Origin: Lepisosteus oculatus
Taxonomy: Eukaryota; Chordata; Actinopteri; Semionotiformes; Lepisosteidae
Assembly: GCF_040954835.1 (NCBI RefSeq)
Contig: NC_090711.1
Span: 3,107,501 to 3,171,500, forward strand
Length of the DNA stretch: 64,000 nucleotides
Reading direction: 5' to 3'
The notes under the pieces are model-generated. The model was not told the DNA's origin and did no database searches. It saw only the letters and a program-made list of their open reading frames with translations. Each line of letters begins with the position of its first letter. The stretch's first letter is position 1. Shown here piece by piece: positions 1 through 28,900 of this stretch. The position numbers and the translations under genes were made by a program.

Positions 1-104
1 GTGGCAGCCCATCCAGGATTGAAAAGAAAAAAAGCAGCTAATTGAAGACGCCGAAGTGGTTACATATGGAAAGTGATCCGGCTGCATCCTGCCTCTCCCC
101 GTAC

Positions 105-5301
<5,197 letters not shown>

Positions 5302-5349
5302 GGCGAGGCGAAGCTCCGTCGGATAACTGCTCGTCAGACCCGGCAGCGG

Positions 5350-5357
5350 TTTATATA
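5350..5357 (-). promoter_or_regulatory. ctsz: TATA box of ctsz
   Basis: TATATAAA on the minus strand, flanked by GC-rich sequence, ending 48 bases above the ctsz start codon. With the usual 25-30 base spacing the transcription start falls near 5322-5327, leaving a 5' UTR of only about 20-28 bases. Confidence 0.65.
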
Positions 5358-5656
5358 CCCCGGCGACGCGGAAGAGCGAGTCCCGTGGGGTAACACAGCG
5401 CGGCCGCGCAGCTGGGGGCTGGAGGGGGTGGTGCTGTCTGTATTTACAATTACGGCACAAAAGCACAAAAAAAAACAACCACCAACGAGCAGGCTGCGAT
5501 GAACAGAGTCACAAGACTTGCACGGCAACGAGGAAGTGAGGGTTTCGGAAAACCAGAAAGAGAGAATGAAGGGGTTGTGCAACAGGGCGATACCGGTCAC
5601 GCAACACGATAAACGCGATAAAGTCCAGCGTCTGTAAAAATTCAACACCACCCCCC

Positions 5657-5868
5657 GTCTAAAAACATACTGGGAAGGTTAACTGGCTTCTGGGGAAATT
5701 GGCCCTGGTTGTGTCTGTGTGTGCCCTAAGATAGACTGGCGTCCCGTCCAAGGTGTAGCCTGCTTTGCACCCGCTGCTTGCCGGGATAGACTCCGGCTCG
5801 CCCGCGCCTTGATGGGGAAGAACGGGGCGAGAAAATGGATGAACGTCTGTAGCTCCGTTATGGGACAG
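5657..5868 (-). repeat. L2-like fish repeat, second copy, reverse orientation
   Basis: On the minus strand it reads CATCCATTTTCTCGCCCCG, then GGACGGGACGCCAGTCTATC and CAGGGCCAATTTCCCCAGAA, matching the element at 556-931. It lies 0.3 kb upstream of ctsz. Confidence 0.75.
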
Positions 5869-8126
5869 AGAATCACCCGGAGCCTTTGCCCTAAACTCCA
5901 ATTAGTGACCAGGACCGCCGGAGTCACTTACGGAAACACATCAGTGTGACTACATTCAGGGCCGCCAAACAGGAGAGACGTCTTTACCAGGGCGGTTTTT
6001 GCAGCGGTATTGCAAAAGCCGCCGAGTCATTGTGTAAAAGCTGAGTCACTGGGGGCCTCAACACCACTCCTACCGAGATATTGGGGTTCGACCGACAACT
6101 GCAAGATTACAGTTACAACCTTTTGGTGCAGTTTTAAAAGGTGTATCAAAGGTCCAAGAGTACTGGGAGATGCCTGGTCAGGTAATATGACAATACCGAA
6201 CCCCAACATTGATTTCTAATACTGGCTTAGCTTTTTTCTAAGCCCTCAAAACAGAAACATGCCCCTACAGCAAATCTCTTCCCCAAAAGTCCAAGCCAGT
6301 GTGAGAAAAAGAAGGGTTTGAATAATTACACACATGCAGTTGAAAGCAAGGGGTAAAGACTGAATGCAAGTTATTTTTTGTTGAAATTCCTTTTACCATG
6401 GAAGTTTGTTTTTTTACTTAAAAATTGCTTCTAAACAACATGGGTGATTAATTATTGACACGGGTATTATTGATGGGGAAATAAAAGGTATATTCACATT
6501 ATTTTTGCTGACAATTCCCCTCAATAAAGGTTTCTGCTGCTAAAACATCAATGCTTTTGCGTCGTTTCTGTTTAATGTTTTTCAGACACAATTTTCAAAA
6601 ACAAGATCAATTTTAAATTTCGAATCTGTCCCCTTCGTTTTTAAGGGCTTTCTTTCTCATCACAGACTGAGGGATATGAACAATTCTCAGCCGAGAACAC
6701 AGCAATGTAAATACAATTTTAAAAACAAAGTTACATGTAGACGAAATATTTAAACTTGTACCGAGAAAGCAGAATAAAGCCCCCTTTTGTGCACAGACAT
6801 AAAATACCGGGCTGCACTTTAAGGGTAGATGAAGTGGGTTTCCTCCTACATGTAAAATGGGATCTTTTGGGATTAAAAGATCCCAAAAGATCTAAATGCA
6901 AATTTCATTTGTTTGCCTTACATTGCGAGTACAAAAAAAAACCATAACAGACCATATGATTTCCAAATTTTACAAATTTTATTACCAAAGTCCTACTTTG
7001 CAGTGATCACAGAGTATGTCATATGCAACATGAACCTTTCTTCTGTATCTTGTGCATCAGAAACAAAAAAAAGAGGATACAGCTCTATTTTTCCATTTAC
7101 TTTTCTTTAATGATTGGATTTGGCATCAGTGTTTCAAAGAGATGCTCTTTGGGTAAGTGAAGCATGACAGTACGTCTGGTCTGAACAAATTTAATACAAA
7201 AGAAGCATTTTGCAACAGATGTTACGTTGACCGACAGGGTCCTTTTCCTAAGCCCTCAGCACTAGTGGGAAATTGCTGCTCATTGCAGGAAAGGAAGCAG
7301 TCTGTGGTTCTTACTAAGTCACTACAGACTTCCACCAGCACAGATCCTTAGACCACAGGAAATACAAAACAAACCCAAACCACTTATCAATTTGTTTGCG
7401 ATTCGATGTTTTAAAATTGGACTTACTTATAGCAAGATGTTTTGCAAATCCCTAGTCCTGGAAATTTAAAACCGTCATGGTTTTCAATGAAGATGTAATT
7501 CTCAAATTCTCAACTGAACCACTTATTTCATTGGCTTAATTGCTCAGGTTTGAAGTGACCTTTAGTCAGCAACCTGAAGACACCTACAAAGAGCTGAAGA
7601 AATGGATTTCTCCAGGACAAAAGTTGGAGACCTGCTATATTTTGGCTATACTGCACATTTACTGGTGGTTATTGAATATCTTTTTAAAGCAGTGCAGCAG
7701 CTTGCAAGAGACTGGCCCAATATACATTTACAGTGTGTCCTAGACACAAGGGATAATCACATTCCTCCCTTTGTGGACCACACCCAGTGAAACTTCACAT
7801 TCGACAAATAAACAAATATTGCCCACAGGACATCATGGATGGGCAACCCCGGGTCTTCAAGGTTCTGCAACTGGTTAAGACCTAAAACCCACAGGAGTCT
7901 CTGCTTCTCCTGAGTCCCAAGATCTCAAGGACTGAAGCTGCCCATCCCTGGCTTGGAAAACGAAAGAAGAATCAAAAGCGACAGGATTATTTAGGTGTCT
8001 GTAGATTTCAGTCTGGATGTGCGAAGGTTCTGCGAAGAGACCGATCAGTGCAAGTTAGTAGGGTGGGGCTCCCGCAGTGTGCTCGGGGGGGGGAGCGGGG
8101 CTCTGCCTGCTGCTGCTGGGGTGCGG
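5869..8126. other. Intergenic region, probable npepl1 3' UTR in its right part
   Basis: AT-rich sequence between npepl1 and ctsz with no coding exon recognised. A minus-strand AATAAA at 6978-6983 could end npepl1 transcripts with a 3' UTR of about 1.1 kb. Confidence 0.5.
6978..6983 (-). other. npepl1: Candidate poly(A) signal of npepl1
   Basis: AATAAA on the minus strand in an AT-rich stretch 1.15 kb below the npepl1 stop codon. Based on the motif alone. Confidence 0.3.
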
Positions 8127-17910
<9,784 letters not shown>

Positions 17911-18150
17911 CTTTGCGCCGAGACGGGAGGAGGAGGCAGGAGGGCGCTGCGTCGTGACCTCCGCTCGGGTCTCTTCCCCCGTCCCAGGGTGCCCCTCTCT
18001 CGCGAGCGCGAGCCGCCTGCCGCCGCTCCTAGAGGCGCGATAGGGGCCTTCCACCCGACATCCGGCCGGCGGCCATGTTGGGGAGGTGGGAGGGTGTCAG
18101 GCGCTCGCCTGGAACAGGAGCCGCAGGCCCTCCCAGGCATAATTCCGACA
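17911..18150 (-). promoter_or_regulatory. npepl1: npepl1 CpG-rich promoter with two YY1-type cores
   Basis: GC- and CpG-rich with no TATA box. The plus strand shows CCATCTT at the start codon (17907-17913, inside 17901-17919) and CCATGTT near 18073-18079. Both fit the YY1 core CCATNTT, and the first gives AAGATGGCG in the sense direction. Confidence 0.55.
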
Positions 18151-21100
18151 ACAGACAGAAGGGCGGACGGGAGGCACACAGGACAGCGATAAGGATAGAA
18201 TGAGTTGTAACACACCGCTCGAGCAATCTGGGTTTAGAGATCCTGAAAATATAAAATGCCCCCGCAGCAGGATTCTCTCCAGATAATTAAGGAAAACGGC
18301 TATGAGAGTCATGTCAGTAGGGGCAGTGGGCTCACTGATCTTAAGGAATGCGAGCAGACATTAGTTCTTAAGGGCTGGCCGCTTTTCTCCTTCACCGAGA
18401 GAGCGGCGCTTGGCTTCAGCCGAGGTTTGACAGAGGAAGTCGTCTTTGCACGTCTGCCGGAAGGAGAGGAAGTCTGGCAACACTTTGTGATTCCTGCATT
18501 ACCTTAAAGCAAACCTGTTATTTATGCACAGAGCTTTTTTTACTTCTCGTGTTGAAACTCTTGACCGGTTAATCGGAGGTCCTCTGTCGATACGCTAGTT
18601 TGCCTTTCGGGGCGTGATGCATGATGGTAATCGAAGTTTTCCAAGTCAGCCCTTTTGTACCGTAATTTCTAAAAAGAACAGATACACGACTCTACACAAT
18701 ATCGGAACATTCTCTGTAGCCCATAATGTGATCTCCATTGACACAGATGAAAAAAGCAAATTTATTTTTTTTCAGTCCAGTTGGGTTCACAATGGTTTAT
18801 AATATGCACCAACTATTTTGCACGATGTTCTGTTTCCCGACTTCTGTAACTCCTCTCACTTGCCCAGACACAAGGACAACCAAAAGATTTTCAAACTGCA
18901 TTATATACCTCGTCACACAAAAAAATCACTTCGCGAAAGAAATGAATACAGTAGTTTTCAGGGGAATGAAATGAGCTCAACACCCAGCCTTCCTACAGAA
19001 CGCACGACGACAACTTTGCAGTTTTGACGAGGCAGACGAGATCTTGTGTTGCTTCACAGCGGAAACAAAACAAAATGAACACGCCGTTTAAAAAAAAAAA
19101 ACTTCTGTTTTCTGTTTGCTGCTGCACAGCGACACCAGGCACAGCAACTGGACTGGGGCAACGGACTACAATTGTTACCCTTCCCAGATCCAAATCAGAG
19201 CGCCCAAGCCCTTCTCTGGTCCGACCCAAGACTGCGTTCAGAGGCGGTGTGTTAGACGAAGGTAAAGAAAGGACAGGTCGATTTTTTTTTTAATTTCAGC
19301 AGGTTTTAAAATTTATTTACATTTTGTATATAGAAGTAAAAACAGTCTGCACATCAGCATGTATTGTTCACGGAAATGTCAGTGACTTTGGTGACAACGT
19401 CCCGCGTGAGGGGGGCAGCGTGCAGCCAAAAGGCTGGAACTCATGATTAAAGCTTTTCTCGGCTCAGGGTTGGCCACACCTCTGCAGAAACGGGAGACAG
19501 CCCCAAGCCCTGCGCCACAATACATTATTTGTCGGGGTGGGTAGAACCGTTTTCAACATGCACACGTGGAATTACAGAGCACAGGCTAGGCTGAATTGGC
19601 CCAGACCTTAAAAACCGTCCCCGTGGCTTGCATCTGGAAAGCAGTCTGACCTCGTTCACTGGAACAATAAGCCGAGGGAGGTGCCCAGCCCTGGCCTCCC
19701 TGGGCCCTCTCCCAGGTGGTCCGGAGTGGCACGACCCCCTACAGGCAATCGCTCCAAGTGTGGGGCGAACCCCAAAGCTCAGACATCGCTGGTTCCCGGG
19801 CCGGGGGTGAGACGGGGAGAACACCGATCTCCGGATCTCCCTGCGGGGTCGCTGTCGCCCAGCGGGTCACGGCTGTCGCAGGCCGACCAGGGCGCCGGGC
19901 CCTACTAACCCCCACCCTGCCCCGCCAGCGCTCTCCCAGCTGCCAGCCACTGCTTGGGGAAACTCTAGCTGGTGACGCCCTGGCTCGAACCTGCAACATC
20001 TGGGCCATGGGGTTCTCCCTGCACTCCGACCTGGTGCCTACAGTACGAGCCACTCAGGAGCAGGTCCCTCGTTTTCTACTTTAATTTAAAAAAAAAAATA
20101 ATAAAAAGGACTGAACCGTACCCTCGTCAGAAGACATGGATCTCGGACAATGCATCGTCTCGAGAGCCTTAACAACCTACTTAGCCATCTTTTTACGTCT
20201 ATATCAAAAAAGTGCATCTGGTCACATTCACAAACCTCCAGAGTACAAGAACTCCGCTGACAAACAGCAACACAGGGACACAAAGAGCTTGCTTGAGCCG
20301 AATGAGACAACACCAAGGTCAAAGATGCAATCAACTGCACTGCACTGTTCACAAGGGAAGAGAATGGGCTGAAGCTGGGAACTCTGATCTGTCAAATGGA
20401 ATCTTATCATTTTAACCACAGTTTAAACATCCTCAGTTGCCAAGTTCTTTGATACAGAAAAACACGTTTGAGAAACTGGAGGGAAAAACAGATCAGAAGA
20501 TAACTTTGATATAAGCCACAATATGTTTGGAAAACGCACCTGTCACACAGCAACCGTACAAATAAGTGTCTCTAGAACACTGTACTTTAGAGCCTAAATG
20601 AAAAATGTAGTTAAGTACATCAGGGGTGATTTTACTCCACGTTCTTTAACTGTAAGTAGTGTTTCTCTTTTAAGAAAGAACAATGCTTAAATACAGATTA
20701 AAATAAAAATCTCTCTCAACATTAGGCCCTGTGCTTGTTTACACGTCGGTTTTCACTTGATCACAGACATCAAAAACAAAAAGTCTCCATTTACATCATT
20801 TTCTTTACTTTTTAAACCTCAAATAAATAGATTATATTATCTGTAGAAGAGCAGGCAGACTTGCCAAGCAGAATCCACTTGCTCTCAGAATCTCTGTGCA
20901 AGAGCTGCGGTTGCTATGGAGATGTTGAAGTGGGAGGGGCACTGGACAGAAAGGACCAATGGCATTGAGCAGGTTAAAAACAAAAGTGCAGGGGAGGCAG
21001 AGCCAGGCATGACAAGGCCAAGCAAGCTGAAGGCGTGTTTTACAAGGCAGACAAATTCATTTACTACCAGCAAGAGGGTCAACCCATGGGAAACAACTGT

Positions 21101-22846
21101 GCAAAATAACAAAAGGTTCCTGAATCCCATCTCTTCTCAAACCTAGTTTGCTAATCGGTCCCTTGACTTCAGTTTTATCAATTAGATATTTTCCATTCTT
21201 AAACCCTAAATTCCAGTACAGTAGCATCCTCAGGAAACTGGAGCCAAGAAACAGAAAACAGAACTTCATGTGCCCCAGGTGTACTCTGTTTAATAAACCC
21301 CTAGAGCTGTATAAACAGTTCAATTGGTGACCAGTTAATTATGCACGCTGAATTATACAGCCCAACGATGTGCCCAGCATTCTAGGCACATAATCACTGA
21401 AACAAAATACTTATTCGTTTAAGAGACTTCTGGAAACCATTTGGTAAGGGTTAGTGCTGAAATCTAACCCTTTTTGAAAATCTAAAAAACATCCCCCTTT
21501 TGAAAGTCATCTGAACAAGTCAACAGGTTAATTCAAATGTTGCACCAGGAGTTTACAGCTGAAAAACAAGACGGACAAACTGAGAAACAACGGATGTAGC
21601 AGAAAGCATTAGAAGGGCGCGGGCACGTGTCACGCCACAGCACCGCCAGTGGCAGGAGAAAGCAAGGCAGGGCAACTGGACACGACGGCAAAGAAACCAG
21701 AAACAACCAAACAAACATCAAAACGAAAAGCAAGAGAAAGCACCAAGTGCCCGCCATTAACAGATCCAACACATCCCCCCACAAGACAAGCAACGTCCGA
21801 GACAAAAACCGCGACACATTTACCCACTCCGAGAGGCCCATACCCAAGCCGATCACCCACAGAGGGAGAAACCCAGTCAGGGGTGGACGACTTTCCAAGG
21901 CCTGGGCGGAACCAGTACCACCAACCCAGCTGGGGCTCATATTTGGAGCAGAGCGTAGAAATAAAAAGAAAGACTTGAGAAATGGAACAGCAATCAGGAT
22001 TCAAAAAAAGATAAAGAAATCGCCCCCGGCCCTGGGCCAGATCCAGGCAGGAAAGGCAGGGCGTTTTTTCTCCCACTTTGTCTCCTCTCCCTGTGCTGCC
22101 TAGAGTGTCCACTGGCATCCCACGTCCTCGACGCAGCATGGAGATGGGTCAAGCAGGCAACCCGCACGCTGAGAAGGAAAGGATCCTCTATTTTTCATCT
22201 CTGGCTCTGCTCTGAATAACATGGTTAATTATTCGCTTGCTTGGTGCAGATTTATGTGCCGTCTCTACTCACTGAATACTGGAAGCCCCCTATAAAACCA
22301 GCTGAGACAACTCCAGGACTACGGCCACAGGCCACCTCCCCTGTCTGCCACAGAGCCAGCGTTGCCACTAAGGATTCACAGATTCCATTTGAGAATTTGC
22401 TTTGTTTTCTTTCAGAACAAGGTCTGTTTGTATTGTTTCTAGATTGTAGTGTTAGCCACCGGAACCTGTGCATCTCTCCACCCTAGTGAGGAGGTTGATG
22501 AAACTTCGTTCCACTTCATGGTTCAAGCAACGCACATGGCAGAGCTGCAGTAGCTAGGAGTCACAGACAGGGGGCAGCAATGGTTCTGCCTGCTCTACAG
22601 CAGTCAAGCAGTCGCCAGAGAAAGCAGAGAAAGCGAAGGGGCAATGTGTGTATATACAGTACGTACTGGAAAGATCCCCTCTCTAACTGGGAGCATGCAG
22701 GACACATTCCTGGGACTACAGCATCGATGGTGTGCCAACAGAATCTTAGTCTGGGTGTACATACATTCCACAAGGGGGGAGTGAGGGCTGGGCCGTCGTC
22801 TCGCACGCACACACACGTACACACACACATAAACCACACGGCCAGA
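18151..22846. other. stx16-npepl1 spacer, probably including a long stx16 3' UTR
   Basis: About 4.7 kb without a recognisable exon. A minus-strand AATAAA at 19312-19317 is followed about 20 bases later by an A-rich run, so stx16 transcripts may reach this far. A tRNA-like B box (CAGGTTCGAGCC, minus strand) occurs near 19982-19993. Confidence 0.5.
19312..19317 (-). other. stx16: Candidate poly(A) signal of stx16
   Basis: AATAAA on the minus strand 3.5 kb below the stx16 stop. A long 3' UTR is known for human STX16. Motif evidence only. Confidence 0.35.
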
Positions 22847-22951
22847 TTACGTGAACTTGACCCCAATCAGAACGAGGATAAGGACAACGACAAGGACGAA
22901 GAGGATTAAAATGACGAGCATCTTGCGGTTCTTCTTTTGGTACTGCTCGGC
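22847..22951 (-). CDS. stx16: stx16 last exon: juxtamembrane and tail anchor
   Basis: [10 protein letters not shown], then a hydrophobic stretch of about 21 residues, GVKFT and TAA at 22849-22847. Acceptor ctttccag. Confidence 0.96.
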   Translation of the reverse strand, partial: AEQYQKKNRKMLVILILFVLVVVLILVLIGVKFT

Positions 22952-25900
22952 CTGGAAAGAGAGGAAACAACAAAAGGGATCTTATTTGGGTAAAAAACAA
23001 CAACTTTTGAATCCCCGTTGCTTAAAAATTAAGACAGTTCACTGCAATGTTTTGTTGCCCCAAACAGCTCTTTATTGATTAATTAGCCATTAAATTAATT
23101 AAGGAATTTATTTTTACCCAAGAGCTTCTGTGGAATGGATCAGGATTTGGAAATCATTTCAATGACTTGGAAACCCAGTGTCCCAGATATTTATTTGCCA
23201 ACCCACTAAATCAGTTTTCGCCTCCTTCCATTTTCATGACTTTACCTTCTGGAGTTGTTTTAATCCCTCGTCTGTTTTGACACACGCTTGTTCCACGTTG
23301 AAGTCGATCCTGTCCAGCACCGTACCCTGCAGAGAGAGGAGATTCAGCACCAGAGTCTGCACCTGGCCCTACAGCATGGCCTTGTGACATTTCACTAACA
23401 CAGACTAACACAGGCACGGGTTTGTTTAAAGTAGAAAGTGAAAGTTTTAAGGCGTGACAGACCTTTAAGAAACAGCTGAATGAGAACCTTGGATTGTAAA
23501 ACGACTTGTAATCCAACAAGCAAGTCAAATAGCCTGGCTCATGGCCTTATGGCCTTATGCACAATAAACTATTCAATAATCTAACACTTTTATCTAGGTG
23601 AACAAAGTCTGCAGCGTTAATATTAACCGAAGCTACGTACTCATATGATGTTGCCTAGAATCATAGACACACTCTGGATTAACTTCAAATAGGCAAAACC
23701 TCTAAACACAACAGTTAAGATTGTTTCAGTTCTGTCCCAGGGTTCTGACAGGGCCTTCAAGGGAGCTGACCTGCTCCACCACCATCCCAGCCAGATCCCG
23801 GAAGATCTCGTTGAGGTCGGAGATCGACTGGATGATCTGCCGGATCTCCCTCTCCCTCTCCTCCACCAGGATGGTGTTCTGTTCGACCAGGGCCAGCTGG
23901 TCATCCGTGAAGCCCTGGGAAGAGGGACAGGAGACAGAGTGAGAGCGGGGAGAGGGAGGACAGTGGACAGCCACATGGGCTCACAGCCGGGTAAGACTGG
24001 GGGTTACAGAGGAGGAGAAGGAGAAGCTCTCTGAGGAGAAGGAGCCAGATCAAATAGTGTTTTATGTGCATAGCCACACAACGCGACTGTCTGGTTATTA
24101 CAGGCCAGACTGCATAACTTTGAGGTGCTTATAAAGTTATGAGGCCTGCTTAAGACGACTGAATCATGCAAACCTTAAATCGCAGGGCAAGTATCTGGTT
24201 CACATTCAAGAACGGGAAGATGAGAAGCACAATCCCATATATGATGGTGGGTCCCAGAGGGCTTCACTTTTCCAGGTGTGCTAAAGGCGTTGTGCCTGCA
24301 TGCCCTCTGGTGCACAAATTCTGTTGACTCCACCCGCACGGGTATCACTGTGCAGTCAGCGAGACAGGGCGGCAAACCTTTCCCAAGCACATTACACATA
24401 AAGGACGTCTCCAGGCAAGATTCAAACGTCACTGAAGGCTCACCCGGTCATACAGCGTGTTGTCGTCGTCATCTTCCACAAGCGGACCCGACGTGTCGAA
24501 GAAGTGCTTGGACCTCTCCTCCCGGTTCTTCATTCCTGGAGACACCACAAACTCACTCAGCACAGTTTCTGGGCTTACTCCTGGCAAGGGTCACGATAAA
24601 CCCAAGCCTTTTCCCCGAAGTACGAGGTGCCGGAGGGGACTTCCCCCAGGACGGGACACCAGCGCATCGCAGGACAGAGACTTTGATCTCCTAGTGACGA
24701 CAATTAAGCAAGCTCGCAGTATTTTGGGATGTGGGAGGAAACATGGAGCATCTGCTGAAACCCCGTGCAAACAGGAAAAGATGCAGGAAACATACAGAAG
24801 ACACCGCTGCCTGAAATTGCACCCCGGACCAAAGGAACTTTGAGACAGCAGCAGTAATTGCCGCACGAAGAAGAAATAATGAATTTTGTTCATCACTCCC
24901 ATTTATTTTTGCTGATCTCTGCATAGGAACAGGGATGGCAGATACAAGGGCTGTCTGTGAGAATGTGCGAGAGGGTATACAGAGGCAGAGACTATATTAT
25001 AGAAAAAAAGCGTCATTAAAAATCTGTAGTCATTAAAAATCTCAGGATGTTTCTCAAAAAGAGTAAGGGTTTTAACCCCAGTATCTTGGTTCAATTTCCC
25101 CTCTGGCCTTTCCCATCATGTTCTCCTAATAATCCCCATCTATGAACTGGTTTCATCACTCTGGTGAAAGCTAATAGCTGGTGTGTGAGGAGCGTACTGA
25201 TGCCATCTGGCTGCCATCCCATCATCCAGGTGGGGGCTACACATTAGTGCTATCAGTGGGATGTAAAGCGCTTTGAGTGGAATGTCCAGAAAAGCACTAT
25301 GTATGTGCAATTACAATTATCAATATTATTATTATTATAATAATAAGGCAAGTGCAGGACCCACGGTTTTGCAAGCTGAACCACAGAAACCACTGGTGAC
25401 AGAGAAACAGAATATAGTGCTGACGAATGGAAGAGCGAGACCAGGCTGGACCGGGCCCAGGGGACCGCGTCACTCACGTTTGAGGTAGCTGGACTGCGTG
25501 TGGCGGAAGCCGGTGGAGAGGTCCTGCAGGCTCTGCGCCAGCGAGGAGACGACGTTCTTCAGCAGCCGCTCCTCCTGCTCCGTGCAGTGCCCGCGCCGCC
25601 GCTGCAGAGCTGCCACCGCACGCTGGCACCTGTGGAACATCTGCGGGGCAAGAGGGGAGCAGCCAAGGGAAGGGAAGACCATGAGGGTTTACCCAGCTGC
25701 AGGCTCCATCGCCCTGCCTCCCCTGCGCAGTCTGCGGGGACAATAGGGCCCACAGGGTGGAGGGCTCTTCAGGCCAGAGTTCATGCTGGTTTGAGAGCTG
25801 AACAGGCTAAGAGTCCACGACCTCCCCTTCCTGGACAGGACACTGGTCCATCACAGGGTTACCGTCCCAGCAACGCCGGCACCCCTCCTACAGAGGAAAG

Positions 25901-28900
25901 GAGTGCTGGGACCTCTGCTCCCAATTCTTCACTCCTAGAGATGCCACAGACACGCTCAGCCCAGCACGGAGCGCAAGAAAACAACAGCGGCAGCAGAGTC
26001 TACAAAAAAATCGTAGTATCCACCCTTCCAGTATCAGAAAGCCACCGATTCCTGGTAATTCAGTTTCAAGGCCATTAGAGTTTGAGCAAATTAGAAAGGT
26101 GTATAGTAATGGGCCTGCTCACTGTTATTTAAAGTACATATTTTGATCATAGTATGAAAAGTAAACTGTATGTACAATTACCAACCATTCCTGTTTAATG
26201 AAGCCTGACGCCCGAGTGATCTCCCCAAGATCTCAGCCGAAGTGATCCTCTGCTTGCCTGTCTACATACTGCACGGCGATGCTCACCTGCGTGATCTCCT
26301 GCGTGGTGATTTCAATGGCGTGCTCCTCCTCGCAGCTGTCATCCAGCGTGGGCCGGTTCATGTGCTTGTCGTGCAGGCTGGCCAGCTCCTTCATCTTCTG
26401 CCGGATGCGAGTGATGTCATACTGGATCTGTGGGTACCAGCAACGCCCAGTATGGGTAAAGCAACATGTCAGGAGATGGCAGGGGTACCTTCACTGTTCA
26501 CTGCGGCATGAGTCACCAGAAAAGCACGTTCTTATACAGCTGTGGTTTGCAAAACTTTTTGTTCCAATAGCAAAAAAATATTTTTAATTTTTTCTTTACG
26601 CCATTGAAAGTGTTCACATGTGAAAATTTCACCAAGGTGTGCTACAGGCTTGACAGGCTTGAAAGGCCTGGGAAAGGTGGCTATTGCAAACAATTGCACA
26701 AGTTGTTTTAGTTAAAAACTAATTAGCGTTGCTAAACAAAAGAAAAATTAGGACCAGATTTTGGGCACGCCCAGCCGAAGAGTCTGATTCGATCCTGAAG
26801 AAGCCCCCCGAGTTCTTGTGGGTTTTTTTCCCCCCAAGTCGTTCTCACCTCATCCACTCCATCCACCCACTTGGGGGGCAACCTCTTGGTGACCCCAATG
26901 GCGGCCTCTGGGTCCAGACTGATGCCCGACACCAGCGCCATTCGGTCATCGGCGAGCTGGGACACAAACAGGGAGAGAGCGGAGCTCAGCGGGAGACAGG
27001 GAGAAGGAAGTGTGCTTCAAGTGGCGTATCTCAATAACCTGCCATCCGCCCATTACCAGCACCACCACTTATTCCTGTAAAGGGCTGCAAAACACAAAAT
27101 CAATCGGGTCTTTTCTGTGTGTGTCTTGTACATATGGGCACATGGAGCACATTGTGAAAGGGATGCCAGCTTATCACGGGTTCCTTCATTTACGGGTTTA
27201 CAAGATGGAACAAAAAAAACTTTCCTGAAGACGCCGAGTGTGGAACCAAAGGAGGAGAAAAGGGTGATTGGACAGTACCTCATCCAGCTCCTGAGGTGAT
27301 TGGCAGATCCCAGCAGAGCCCCATCCAATGAGAAGAGCAAGAGGCAAGAAGGACAGCAGAGTGAGAGCGGGCTGCGCTGCATCGATCTGTCACCATCGCG
27401 ACGCGCGGCGTGCACATCCCAGCATCCCCCACACCCCCAGCGCGAAGCCGCCATCCTCATCAGCAGAGCACGAAGCGGGCGGCTGAGGAATCCAGCCCTC
27501 CTTCGACAGCGCCCCTCCGAAGCTCTGCGCCCACCCTCTCCTCCCTCTCTAACACACAGCGCACGTGGGCAGGGAAGAGCTGTCTGGGTCAGCGTGCACA
27601 TGCGTGGACAGAGAACAAGTCACTGCAAAGCTGGTTTTGCCAGCCATTCTTTTGCAGGACCGTAAATGGGACAAGAAAACGCCTTTAGGGGTGGACTTCT
27701 TCTGGTAGCACAGAATCAGCATTTTGGAACTTGTTTTTTTTTTTTGCAATTTGGCTTGGGGTACAGGCGTGGTCTCCAGACATCACAGCACTGTCTCAGA
27801 CAGCCCTGTACCAAAGCTCAGTGGGCACAGACATGCAGAGAAAGAGAGAGAGAGAGCAAAAGTGACGTAGACAGGCAGGCACCAGGGGATGGGGTAGAGG
27901 GGAGAAGTTAATAATTAATGACTTAATTTGTTCGGCAGCCTCCAGTGGAAAGTCTTTCTCTCTCCCAGGTCTCCTGACCTCCAGTACCCAGTGAATCAGG
28001 AAAAGGGTGAAGGGGATTGTGAAAAGTACGCAGCAGACTTAAACTAGAGCGAGGGTTTTTTTTGTGAACTACATGGATTAACAAAGTAGACAGTAAAGGA
28101 CAGTATTAAACAAATCCTATCTGGAAGGCATCTACCAATGCTACCCAGCAGAAACATTCATTAACTCTCTTGACTGCTCAGTGAATGAGTGCAACTCAGG
28201 CGATTCTGAGTTTCATGTTTTCTAGGTCTCTTTCAGCACCAGGCCCTAAACAGCTGGGAGAACCTGTTCAACGGGTCCAGTCAAGCCAAGAATTCAGGCT
28301 GATTCAGGTTGTAGGAGTCAGACTAGAAACGTGAAGGCACTCCAGGACCAGAGTTTGAGGATCACTGCTTTAGGTCAAACATCACTCTGTTTATTCTGCT
28401 TATATTGGTGGAGCCTGTTTCAATGACAGAGGGTTTTCAAAGCATGTCAATCAAACTCCAAAAACCAGATGCTGCCTCTGTCCGGCCTTTATCGGCAAAT
28501 AATCCAGAAATAAGGCCAAGATCGACAAGAGAATCAGCCTCCCTCACAACGACAATAAAACTGACGTCCCCCTTCAAAACAATCACTGTCTTTCTGGTTG
28601 AGTCTACCCCATTACATGAATATTCCTGCTACCAGTCTTTCAAAGAGGTCAACAACAATTTCATCTTCATCGCTGTACGTGCTGTACAGAAGTGGGAAAA
28701 ATGTCCATGAGAAAGGAAACTCAATTAATCTCAGGAAGGAGCCATTAAGAGCTCGGCTTTAGGAAAGCAGGTCAGAATGGAAATAACAGGAGGGCAAGCA
28801 TGTGTCGGCCTGTGCCTTTGTATTAAATTCAGGCATGATGAGAAAGCAGACTGCACAGATAGGGTCTGCCTGTGGCCTCCCACCTCATTACTGATGAGAG

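Noticed and set aside
21630-22139. 169-codon minus-strand frame
   Set aside because: Lies just below the stx16 stop codon, so most likely its 3' UTR; the product is low complexity.
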